From Spirochaetaceae bacterium (GTDB lineage Bacteria > Spirochaetota > Spirochaetia > SZUA-6 > Fen-1364), in NCBI GenBank assembly GCA_003170115.1, contig PMZS01000367.1, forward strand, positions 1-6,188: a stretch of 6,188 nucleotides of DNA, given 5' to 3'. This document shows positions 1-5,566 of this stretch, in pieces. The notes under the pieces are model-generated. The model made no database searches and was not told the DNA's origin. It saw only the letters and a list, made by a program, of their open reading frames with translations. Numbering within the stretch: the first letter of the stretch is position 1; every line of letters starts with the position of its first letter. The position numbers and the translations under genes were made by a program.

Positions 1-397
1 GATCGGTGCAGCTGTCCAGGAGCAGGAGATTGGAAAGCTCCTCCTTCGTGAAGAGGTTGTCCTTGTTCAGGGGGTAGTGCAGCCCCTGGCGCCCGCCCGT
101 CACTATGTCGCTCAGGCCCGTCCAGTTGAAGACGAGGTCCGGCCCCGACTGCGACATGGCGGAGGCGGTGAGCAGCTCGCGGAACCCGCTGTCGCCCTTG
201 TTGACGATGGTCACGGTGATGTTGTTCGCGGCCTTCAGGTTCGCCGCGGCGGCCTCCATGACCTTGTTCAGCGCGCTGTCTTTTTCATAGACGGTCCAGT
301 ATTCGAGGGATACCGGGGCGTTGTCCTTCTGGCCTCCCGCAAAGACCATGGCCGATGCCGCGCACAGCATCAGGCCGATACAGATGATTCTCCTCAT
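1..397 (-). CDS. ABC transporter sugar-binding protein, N-terminal part (runs off window)
   Basis: This is the first 132 residues of a probable family-1 extracellular solute-binding protein, which would capture a sugar or oligosaccharide outside the cytoplasmic membrane and pass it to an ABC permease. I translated it from the reverse complement. It starts at ATG 397 behind a strong Shine-Dalgarno sequence (AGGAAGGAG, 413-405, 7 nt before the ATG). The N-terminus has a classic Sec signal peptide: M-R-R, a hydrophobic core, then V-F-A before G-G-Q-K at about residue 20. There is no convincing lipobox cysteine. The mature part begins with V-S-L-E-Y-W-T-V-Y, a typical first beta-strand of these proteins, and continues with F-R-E-L-L-T-A-S-A-M-S-Q-S-G-P-D-L-V-F-N-W, the usual segment after the first helix. 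It lies 19 bp after the mannosidase stop codon, so it is almost certainly co-transcribed, and permease genes probably follow outside the window. The ligand is inferred from context only. Confidence 0.85.
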   Translation of the reverse strand, partial: MRRIICIGLMLCAASAMVFAGGQKDNAPVSLEYWTVYEKDSALNKVMEAAAANLKAANNITVTIVNKGDSGFRELLTASAMSQSGPDLVFNWTGLSDIVTGGRQGLHYPLNKDNLFTKEELSNLLLLDSCTD

Positions 398-404
398 ACC
401 TTCA

Positions 405-413
405 CTCCTTCCT
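405..413 (-). promoter_or_regulatory. Ribosome binding site of the sugar-binding protein gene
   Basis: AGGAAGGAG lies 7 nt upstream of ATG 397 on the minus strand, in the 19-bp gap after the mannosidase stop codon. It is much stronger than the site before the mannosidase ATG. This fits high expression of a binding protein relative to its upstream enzyme in one transcript. Confidence 0.75.
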
Positions 414-416
414 AAG

Positions 417-3146
417 CTACACATTACCGGGACCGTCAGGCGACGCAACGCGTCCCTCGCGACGGTTCCCGGAAAGAGCCACTTCCAGCGTGACGATCTT
501 CCAGGGCGGGAACTCCAGGACAAAGACGCCTTTCCGCCCCGGTACCATGTCATGGCGCCTCTCCGCGAGGTCTGTCCTGTGCATCGATTCAACAGGCATT
601 CCGAAACTGAGTGACGCACGCACCGTCTCCCCGGAGCAGTTCCAGAGCCTCAGGATGCAGCCATCTCCCGTTTCCGCGTTCTTGAGCGCGCTCAGCACGA
701 TCTCTTTCCTGTCCACGCGAACGAAGGAATGACTGGCTTCATTCCCGCGGCCGCCCGCGCCCAGGCTGAGGACCAGCGGAGGGACCGCGAACTGGTGCGC
801 CAGCTCCCGGACACCCGCGTCCTTCCACGATCCGGCGTGCGGGATGATGGAGTATTCGAAGAGGTGCTCTCCCGCGCACTGCGCCCCGGGGGTCGGCAGC
901 GTCCACCCGCCGTTTCCCTTGCGGGCAAGAAGGTCGGGGCGCGAAAGCCACCCGACGCAGCGCAGCAGGGTCAGGGCGATGACGGCATTGCCGTGATCGT
1001 CCAGGATGACCTCGTGCTCCGGCACGCCGCGATTGGCGATCGCCAGCCCGCGTTCCCCTGAGAAGACACTGACGAAGCTCTTCTGCGGGTTCGTGGAGGG
1101 AGGCTCGACCCAGTCCGCGAAAGCCGAGGCGTCCCGCGGAGTGACGGGACGGTCGTCGACGGAGAAAATGCCCTCGGCACTGCCGAACCGGGCCGGCCCT
1201 CCCAAAGGAAAGAGGACGCGAAGCCTGTGGTCTTCCGCCGCGTTCCTGACCACGGTCCTCACGTCGATGCGGGGTGTTCCGCGGCACAGCGTGATTCGGG
1301 ATTCGATCTGTATCTCGGCAAGCTCGCCGGACCGACTTTGCCGGTCCGGCGCGATGTGCGCCGGCGCTTTCAGAACTCCCCGCATCACCAGTGTCTGGTA
1401 TGCCTCGCTTCCTTCCGCCGTGATCGACACGCCCGTGGGATCCAGGAAGACCTTCTTATCGTGCAAGGGCCATGAATACGTGTACTCGTCCCCCGCGTCC
1501 CCTCCATCCTCGAGGACGTGCAGCCCCTCGTACATCAGACCCGTCCTCTTGTCCTGCACGCGCAGGGAGGCATTCGTTGCCTGGAAGGTGACCAGGAAGT
1601 ACTCGTTCTCCACCCGCCCGATCACCGGTGCCGCCGGCGGCGCCCCATAGGTGAGGCGGAACTCATGGACCGCAAAGCCGACAGGAGGAAGCGCGGGCAC
1701 GGCGAATGAGAACTCAACCCGGCTCCCGCGATACATTTCCGGCTGGGTCTGGAGGCTGAGGTGCATCGTGTCCTCGCCGTTCACGGCGTGGAGAATGCCT
1801 TCCACCTCGTTGCCCGCCCCGTCACGCACGACGATGCCGGTGGGCACCCGCGTCTGCTCAGCCGGGTTGAACTCCTCCAGGACTCCCGTCTCGAAGTTGA
1901 CCTTGCGCAGCAGCCGCTCACCGCTGACAATGCTCGCTCGAACCACGTCGCTCCGAGAATGGAGCAGCGGGTTGAAGACGGCAAAGCTCCCGTCCCAGGA
2001 GGCGTCGGCCTCGCCTGGAGCGCCCCGAATCGCCGTTGCTGCCTCCTCCACGATCGAGCCGCCGAGATCGTCCACGAACCTGTAGCGCTGCATCATCTCT
2101 TCGTGGATGGCGTCCACGCCGCAGCCGCAGATCGAATCATGCGGGAGATTGGAAAGCAGAAGGCGCCAGGCATGGCGCAGCTCCGCCCGCGGGTATTCAC
2201 CGCCGTACAGGGTCCACACAAGGGTGGAAAGAGGCTCGGCATACTTCTCCAGCAGGATTTCCGCCCGGTAGTTCGCCTGCTTCAGGTACATCCGTGTGGA
2301 GATCGTTCCGCCGAGGAGGTACGCGCGAAAACCGGAGCGCAGCTCGCCCTCGACCTTCTGCAGGGGGAGACGCTGGGCTCGAAGAGCGTGAAGGTAGTCC
2401 GACAGGCTGGCGTGGCGCAGCTCATACCGCGGCAGCCTCTCCTGCGCCAGGCGCACGTTGGACGGGAAGCTCCTCTGGGGCGCCACGTGATCCACGCCAT
2501 TCATCAGGAGGATCACCTTCCCGTCGGTGAGAGGCTCCAGCAGGCCTATCTTCAGCTTCAGTCTGTCCACGAACGCCTCAGGGTCTTCCGGCATGCACGC
2601 GGCAACCCCGTAGCTGAACGGCAGGTTCACTCCCAGGATCTCCGTCCCGTCCTTCCCGGCCCAGGTAAGCTCCGTGCGGGTGATGTCCGGCCCCAGGCCG
2701 CGCCAGAACACGACCTCGTTCATGCCCAGGCCCGTGAGGATCTGCGGAAGCTGCGAGGGGTGGCCGAACGAATCCGGGAGATAGCCGATATTCATCGACC
2801 CGCCCAGCTCATTGCACTGCCGCTGACCCTCGAGGTAGTTGCGGATGTGCGATTCGCCTGAAATCAGGAACTCATCAGGGAGAACGTACCAGGGGCCGAT
2901 TGAGATTCGGCCGGCGGAAACGAGGGAGGAGAGAAGCCCTTTCTTTTCAGGTTGTACTTCCAGGTAGTCCTGGATCGCAAGTGTCTGGCCGTCCAGCATG
3001 AAGGTGTAATCGTCGTGGTCTTCGAGGATGGAGAAAAGCTCTTCCATGAGACCGACGAGCATGTGCCTGCTTTTCTCCCGGGTCATGTACCATTCCCTGT
3101 CCCAGTGGGTGTGGGAGACGACAAACACCTGCACGTTATCCCTCAT
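417..3146 (-). CDS. Cytoplasmic GH38 alpha-mannosidase (MngB-like architecture)
   Basis: This is a 909-residue glycoside hydrolase of family 38, which removes alpha-linked mannose with retention of configuration using a Zn2+ ion. The catalytic domain opens with S-H-T-H-W-D-R-E-W at residues 11-19, so His14 and Asp16 are probable zinc ligands. G-Y-L-P-D-S-F-G at 121-128 places the nucleophile and zinc ligand at Asp125. N-G-V-D-H is at 216-220. The middle helical domain holds L-P-H-D-S-I-C-G at 334-341, with His336 the fourth expected zinc ligand. The rest, from about 390, is the beta-rich C-terminal GH38 region. The length matches bacterial GH38 enzymes such as E. coli mannosylglycerate hydrolase MngB. 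No signal peptide is visible, so it should act in the cytoplasm on an imported substrate, which fits the binding-protein gene 19 bp downstream. The start is uncertain: ATG 3146 has a weak upstream site, while GTG 3134 (codon 5) follows GAGGG by 5 nt. Substrate (oligomannoside, mannosylglycerate or other mannoside) cannot be read from the sequence. Confidence 0.93.
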   Translation of the reverse strand: MRDNVQVFVVSHTHWDREWYMTREKSRHMLVGLMEELFSILEDHDDYTFMLDGQTLAIQDYLEVQPEKKGLLSSLVSAGRISIGPWYVLPDEFLISGESHIRNYLEGQRQCNELGGSMNIGYLPDSFGHPSQLPQILTGLGMNEVVFWRGLGPDITRTELTWAGKDGTEILGVNLPFSYGVAACMPEDPEAFVDRLKLKIGLLEPLTDGKVILLMNGVDHVAPQRSFPSNVRLAQERLPRYELRHASLSDYLHALRAQRLPLQKVEGELRSGFRAYLLGGTISTRMYLKQANYRAEILLEKYAEPLSTLVWTLYGGEYPRAELRHAWRLLLSNLPHDSICGCGVDAIHEEMMQRYRFVDDLGGSIVEEAATAIRGAPGEADASWDGSFAVFNPLLHSRSDVVRASIVSGERLLRKVNFETGVLEEFNPAEQTRVPTGIVVRDGAGNEVEGILHAVNGEDTMHLSLQTQPEMYRGSRVEFSFAVPALPPVGFAVHEFRLTYGAPPAAPVIGRVENEYFLVTFQATNASLRVQDKRTGLMYEGLHVLEDGGDAGDEYTYSWPLHDKKVFLDPTGVSITAEGSEAYQTLVMRGVLKAPAHIAPDRQSRSGELAEIQIESRITLCRGTPRIDVRTVVRNAAEDHRLRVLFPLGGPARFGSAEGIFSVDDRPVTPRDASAFADWVEPPSTNPQKSFVSVFSGERGLAIANRGVPEHEVILDDHGNAVIALTLLRCVGWLSRPDLLARKGNGGWTLPTPGAQCAGEHLFEYSIIPHAGSWKDAGVRELAHQFAVPPLVLSLGAGGRGNEASHSFVRVDRKEIVLSALKNAETGDGCILRLWNCSGETVRASLSFGMPVESMHRTDLAERRHDMVPGRKGVFVLEFPPWKIVTLEVALSGNRREGRVASPDGPGNV

Positions 3147-3155
3147 TTCTTTGAA

Positions 3156-3185
3156 TGCAATCGTGTGTCAATCAACAGTGACACA
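3156..3185. promoter_or_regulatory. Putative operator, copy 2, in the mannosidase leader
   Basis: Positions 3156-3174 hold the 19-mer TGCAATCGTGTGTCAATCA, identical to 4397-4415 upstream of the minus-strand URO-D gene. It is part of an inverted repeat TGTGTCA-N8-TGACACA (3164-3185). The block ends 9 bp before ATG 3146 of the mannosidase, in the 66-bp gap after the preceding gene. An exact 19-bp match in two leaders that read in different frames relative to their genes argues for a protein-binding site. A transcription factor binding here would control the mannosidase and binding-protein part of the cluster, either at its own promoter or as a block to read-through. The factor's family is not identifiable from the half-site. 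Confidence 0.6.
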
Positions 3186-3198
3186 ATGCGATCGCATT
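3185..3198. promoter_or_regulatory. 14-bp perfect palindrome beside the operator
   Basis: AATGCGATCGCATT is its own reverse complement. It lies between the stop codon of the minus-strand URO-D gene (3213) and the inverted repeat at 3164-3185, sharing one base with it. With no loop it cannot form a useful RNA hairpin, so a dimeric DNA-binding protein site is the likelier reading. The equivalent position upstream of the other operator copy does not keep the palindrome. Confidence 0.4.
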
Positions 3199-3212
3199 AG
3201 CAAGCAATATCT

Positions 3213-4376
3213 TCATTTGTACCGGCCGTAGACCTCGGCTGCCTCCATCATGGCGTTGATGTGCTCGGGAGGGGTTCCCGGGGGGATGTTTGCGCCGTCC
3301 TGGACGATGTAGCCCTTGAACGGGGCCAGCTTTTCGATGCACGCGCGAGTGGCTTCCCGGATTCGCTCCGGAGGCCCCTGCAGCACGAGAAAGGGATTCA
3401 CGTTTCCCAGGAGCACCACCCTGCCTCCCATGACCGCGGCGATCCTCTCCAGATCCACCTGGTAGCCGAATCCCTGGTACTCGTCTATGGCCAGCTCGTC
3501 CCGGAAGACCTCGAGCAGGTGATCCGTCCTGCCGCACATGTGAAGGGATGCGCGGCCGTCGAAATGGAACCGCAGCCTCTTCTCCTGCGGCAGCACGAGC
3601 TCCCGGTAGGATTCTGCGGAAAGCCCCGCGGCCAGGTCGTCGGTCCAGGAGAGATCCCGATCCGTGAGGCCTTCTTCCTCCCAGCAGAAATCGAGATAGC
3701 CGATCAACTTGTCCGTGACAATGCGCAGCAGCTCCGCCACGAACCCGGGTTTTTCGTGAACTGCCGTAAAAAGCTCTGTCTGTCCCATCAGGTCGCCGGC
3801 GACACCGAAGGGGCCGTCAGAAGTGTGCGTAAGCGCAGGGTTCCGGCCAGGATGGAAGACAGGTCCCCCAAGAAACCGCACCGGGTATCTTTCCGCGACC
3901 CTGATCATTGCCCGCCGGTAGGTGATCTGCCGCTCGTTCAGATCGCCGTGGACGAAGTCCATCCCCTCAAGCCTTCGCAGGTCTTCCTCCGTCCGCACCC
4001 AGGCCCCGGCAACCCACGGGATGTCATTCTCGGGAAACTCCACGGCGCAGCCGAGGCTCCCGGCTTCGAATGTGTTCTCGAAATCGGTCCAGGCGCCGGT
4101 CCAGGCGCCGGTAATGCTGTACGCGTCGGTGCGGATGTTCTCCATGAGCCACTTCTGTCCGAGGATCTGGGCGCGCAGCATCACCTCGGGGTCTCCGTAG
4201 TACGAGCGAAAGGGCACGCCGATCCTGGGAAGGAGATAGCGGTAGGCGACAGCAGGAAGAACGGGCACCCGGTCGGGCTCCTCGAACCTGCGCGCCGCCT
4301 GCACTCGTTCCTGGCGGGTGAGGATTTCGTCGTACGGGACCCGGATCTCGATGACCTCGGCCGAAAATGCCTGCAT
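3213..4376 (-). CDS. URO-D superfamily protein, methyltransferase-like, function unknown (HxC type)
   Basis: This 387-residue protein belongs to the uroporphyrinogen decarboxylase superfamily. The family start is seen as L-T-R-Q-E-R-V-Q-A-A-R-R-F-E-E-P-D-R-V-P-V. Other family features are W-T-D-D-L-A-A-G-L-S-A-E-S-Y-R-E-L-V-L-P in the middle, L-H-M-C-G (His279, Cys281), L-L-G-N-V-N-P, and a C-terminal I-P-P-G-T-P-P-E-H-I. The Arg-rich substrate motif of HemE is absent, so it is not the heme enzyme. Methyltransferases of this fold (MtaA, CmuA) bind zinc through His-x-Cys plus a distal Cys. Here H-M-C is present but the distal position reads Q-D-G-A-N-I-P-P, with Ala at about 362 and no Cys. 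I chose ATG 4376, with GAGGG 4 nt upstream. An in-frame TTG at 4412 would add 12 residues, but it lies inside the duplicated operator. A 12-bp tandem duplication at 4086-4112 encodes a repeated T-G-A-W. It is first in the minus-strand cluster, 66 bp before the mannosidase. Confidence 0.85.
   Translation of the reverse strand: MQAFSAEVIEIRVPYDEILTRQERVQAARRFEEPDRVPVLPAVAYRYLLPRIGVPFRSYYGDPEVMLRAQILGQKWLMENIRTDAYSITGAWTGAWTDFENTFEAGSLGCAVEFPENDIPWVAGAWVRTEEDLRRLEGMDFVHGDLNERQITYRRAMIRVAERYPVRFLGGPVFHPGRNPALTHTSDGPFGVAGDLMGQTELFTAVHEKPGFVAELLRIVTDKLIGYLDFCWEEEGLTDRDLSWTDDLAAGLSAESYRELVLPQEKRLRFHFDGRASLHMCGRTDHLLEVFRDELAIDEYQGFGYQVDLERIAAVMGGRVVLLGNVNPFLVLQGPPERIREATRACIEKLAPFKGYIVQDGANIPPGTPPEHINAMMEAAEVYGRYK
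4086..4112. repeat. 12-bp tandem duplication inside the minus-strand URO-D gene
   Basis: The unit GGTCCAGGCGCC occurs twice in direct succession, followed by GGT of a third copy. In the minus-strand reading frame it encodes T-G-A-W twice and then T. The unit is a multiple of three, so the frame is kept. It looks like a recent slippage event within a coding region. Confidence 0.85.
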
Positions 4377-4396
4377 ATGACCCTCAAAAATTGTAT

Positions 4397-4424
4397 TGCA
4401 ATCGTGTGTCAATCAGGATGACAC
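4397..4424. promoter_or_regulatory. Putative operator, copy 1, in the divergent region
   Basis: This is the second exact copy of the 19-mer TGCAATCGTGTGTCAATCA (4397-4415), followed by TGACAC to give the inverted repeat GTGTCA-N7-TGACAC (4406-4424). The spacer is one base shorter than in the copy at 3164-3185. Further along, both regions also carry GCAAGC (4440-4445 here). The copy sits 21 bp before the chosen ATG of the minus-strand URO-D gene and 47 bp before the GTG of the plus-strand one, so one bound regulator could affect both. Its minus-strand TTGACA resembles a -35 box, but no good -10 lies 16-18 nt beyond it. Confidence 0.6.
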
Positions 4425-4458
4425 TGCGTAATAGTAATGGCAAGCCCTGCTTTCGACC

Positions 4459-4465
4459 AAGGAAG
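4459..4465 (+). promoter_or_regulatory. Ribosome binding site of the plus-strand URO-D gene
   Basis: AAGGAAG lies 6 nt upstream of GTG 4472. This supports the GTG start, since no ATG occurs near the beginning of the frame and the family motif (R-E-R-V-E-T-T-L-A-H-R-E-P-D-R-V-P) begins four codons later. Confidence 0.65.
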
Positions 4466-4471
4466 TGACGT

Positions 4472-5521
4472 GTGACAAAGAGAGAAAGGGTTGAAACTAC
4501 CCTGGCTCATCGAGAGCCCGATCGCGTTCCCATGGGAGAAATCAGCATTGAAGCGGGCTTTTCGAACAAGCTCCTCGGCACGTCATTCCCCGACGACTAC
4601 CAGCACTACGAGCGCGATCGCCGGGTCCGGGAGCGGCTCGACATTGACTTCGTGAACATGGGGGACTGGCCGGCATACGACCTTGGCGTGGATGATCGGG
4701 GATACCGGGTGTACCGCTCCGCGTATGGCGACCAGTTCGCGATGTCAGGCCGCTCACGGCACATCGTCCATCCACTTGTCCCATCCATGGACGAGGCGCG
4801 CACCTACCAGACCCCGGATCCGCGGCAGATCAAGGGCGAGATGGTGCGCAGGTTTGCGGCGGACCGGGACATGTTTGTCTTTGGCCAGATCGGTGGCCCC
4901 GTCACGATTCTCGACGAGGCACTGGGCATGGAAGAGTACATGATGGCCGCGCTGGAGAACACGAGCGAAATCCAGTTTCTCAGCGAGGCGGTGATGACCT
5001 TCGAGGCGGAGAAAGCCAAGGCACTTCTGGACGCCGGTGCTGATGCAATCCTCGTGGGCGACGACATCGCGTTCAATTCGGGCCCCTTTCTTCCCCCCCG
5101 CATCATGCGGCAGGTGGTTTACCCTCTCTACCGATGGCTCATCGCGGAGATCAAGCGCCATCGCACTGTCCGGGTTCTCCTGCACTCGGACGGCAGGCTC
5201 ACCCCCGTGCTGGAGGAGATCGTCGCCTGCGGCTTCGAAGGGCTGCACTCGCTGCAGCCATCAGCGGGAATGGACATCGCCGAGATCAAGCGCAGGTACG
5301 GGAAGGATCTCGTGCTCATCGGGAATATCGATCTGGACTACGTCATGACGATGGCTCCGCCCAGTGAAGTCGAAGAGGTCGTGAAGAAGACGATTGACTC
5401 CGCGGCGCCAGGCGGCGGCTTCATCCTGAGCACCTGCAACGCGCTCATCGATTCCGTGCCGCCCGCCAACGCCCTGGCGATGTACGAAACCGCGCATCGC
5501 TACGGAGTGTACGGCATCTGA
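4472..5521 (+). CDS. URO-D superfamily protein, function unknown (HSD type)
   Basis: This 349-residue protein is a second, divergent member of the uroporphyrinogen decarboxylase superfamily. It starts at GTG with the family N-terminus R-E-R-V-E-T-T-L-A-H-R-E-P-D-R-V-P. It continues with G-Q-I-G-G-P-V-T-I-L (138-147), D-A-G-A-D-A-I-L-V-G-D-D-I-A (187-200), V-L-L-H-S-D-G (235-241), S-L-Q-P-S-A-G-M-D-I (260-269), L-I-G-N-I-D (282-287), and G-G-F-I-L-S-T-C-N-A-L (315-325). The HemE Arg-rich motif is missing, so heme synthesis is unlikely. Compared with the zinc motif of MtaA-type methyltransferases (His-x-Cys plus distal Cys), it has His238-Ser-Asp240 and keeps a cysteine (Cys322) in the distal loop. 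That is the reverse of its divergent neighbour. No corrinoid protein is encoded in the window. It is transcribed away from the mannosidase cluster but shares its operator region, suggesting a linked pathway. The reaction is unknown. Confidence 0.87.
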   Translation: MTKRERVETTLAHREPDRVPMGEISIEAGFSNKLLGTSFPDDYQHYERDRRVRERLDIDFVNMGDWPAYDLGVDDRGYRVYRSAYGDQFAMSGRSRHIVHPLVPSMDEARTYQTPDPRQIKGEMVRRFAADRDMFVFGQIGGPVTILDEALGMEEYMMAALENTSEIQFLSEAVMTFEAEKAKALLDAGADAILVGDDIAFNSGPFLPPRIMRQVVYPLYRWLIAEIKRHRTVRVLLHSDGRLTPVLEEIVACGFEGLHSLQPSAGMDIAEIKRRYGKDLVLIGNIDLDYVMTMAPPSEVEEVVKKTIDSAAPGGGFILSTCNALIDSVPPANALAMYETAHRYGVYGI

Positions 5522-5522
5522 A

Positions 5523-5544
5523 CGGGCCGGCTGTGCCGGGCCCG
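5523..5544 (+). terminator. GC-rich hairpin after the plus-strand URO-D gene, possible terminator
   Basis: Just after the stop codon, CGGGCCGGC pairs with GCCGGGCCCG around a TGT loop, with one bulged G. No T-tract follows, so it is not a standard intrinsic terminator. It may be a weak or Rho-assisted terminator, or an mRNA 3'-end stabiliser. Its position between two co-oriented but functionally unrelated genes fits a transcript boundary. Confidence 0.4.
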
Positions 5545-5550
5545 GTGGCG

Positions 5551-5566
5551 TGCTACACTCCTTCCA
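5551..5566 (+). promoter_or_regulatory. Candidate extended -10 promoter giving a leaderless PAP2 mRNA
   Basis: TGCTACACT (5551-5559) matches an extended -10 element (TG-N-TAnAcT type). It ends 6 nt before ATG 5566, so initiation at the usual +7 distance would fall on the A of the start codon. No Shine-Dalgarno sequence precedes this ATG, only CTCCTTCC. No good -35 box is seen 16-18 nt upstream. The call rests on spacing and the single hexamer. Confidence 0.4.

Larger units (their letters stand above)
4377..4471. promoter_or_regulatory. Divergent promoter region between the two URO-D genes
   Basis: This 95-bp stretch separates the ATG at 4376 (minus) from the GTG at 4472 (plus), so it must contain promoters for both directions unless one gene is transcribed from further away. 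It is more AT-rich than the flanking genes. On the minus strand TACTAT (4436-4431) with TTGGTC 18 nt upstream (4460-4455) is a weak -35/-10 candidate. It would start transcription near 4424, on the edge of the operator. On the plus strand GTGTCA (4406-4411), 17 nt, TAATAG (4429-4434) is weaker still. The hexamer matches are poor and the promoter positions are guesses. The location of the operator between the two genes is the stronger observation. Confidence 0.45.

Noticed and set aside
77..614. Plus-strand frames over the left end
   Set aside because: They overlap the sugar-binding protein and the mannosidase 3' end on the other strand, which have signal peptide, ribosome site and family motifs; the plus-strand frames have none.
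1761..2861. Long plus-strand open frame (366 codons) opposite the mannosidase
   Set aside because: It is antisense to a strongly conserved GH38 gene, shows no recognisable domain, and long antisense frames are common in high-GC coding DNA.
3261..4421. Long plus-strand open frame (386 codons) opposite the URO-D gene
   Set aside because: It mirrors the real gene almost end to end. Its translation is low complexity and resembles no family, while the minus strand carries clear URO-D motifs.
4391..4424. TTGACA (minus strand of the 19-mer) as a -35 box
   Set aside because: No reasonable -10 element lies 16-18 nt downstream in either copy, and in the mannosidase copy the start codon would fall too close. 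The operator reading fits better.
3213..5521. Calling either URO-D gene hemE (heme biosynthesis)
   Set aside because: Both lack the Arg-rich N-terminal substrate motif of true uroporphyrinogen decarboxylase, and their neighbours are sugar-use genes.
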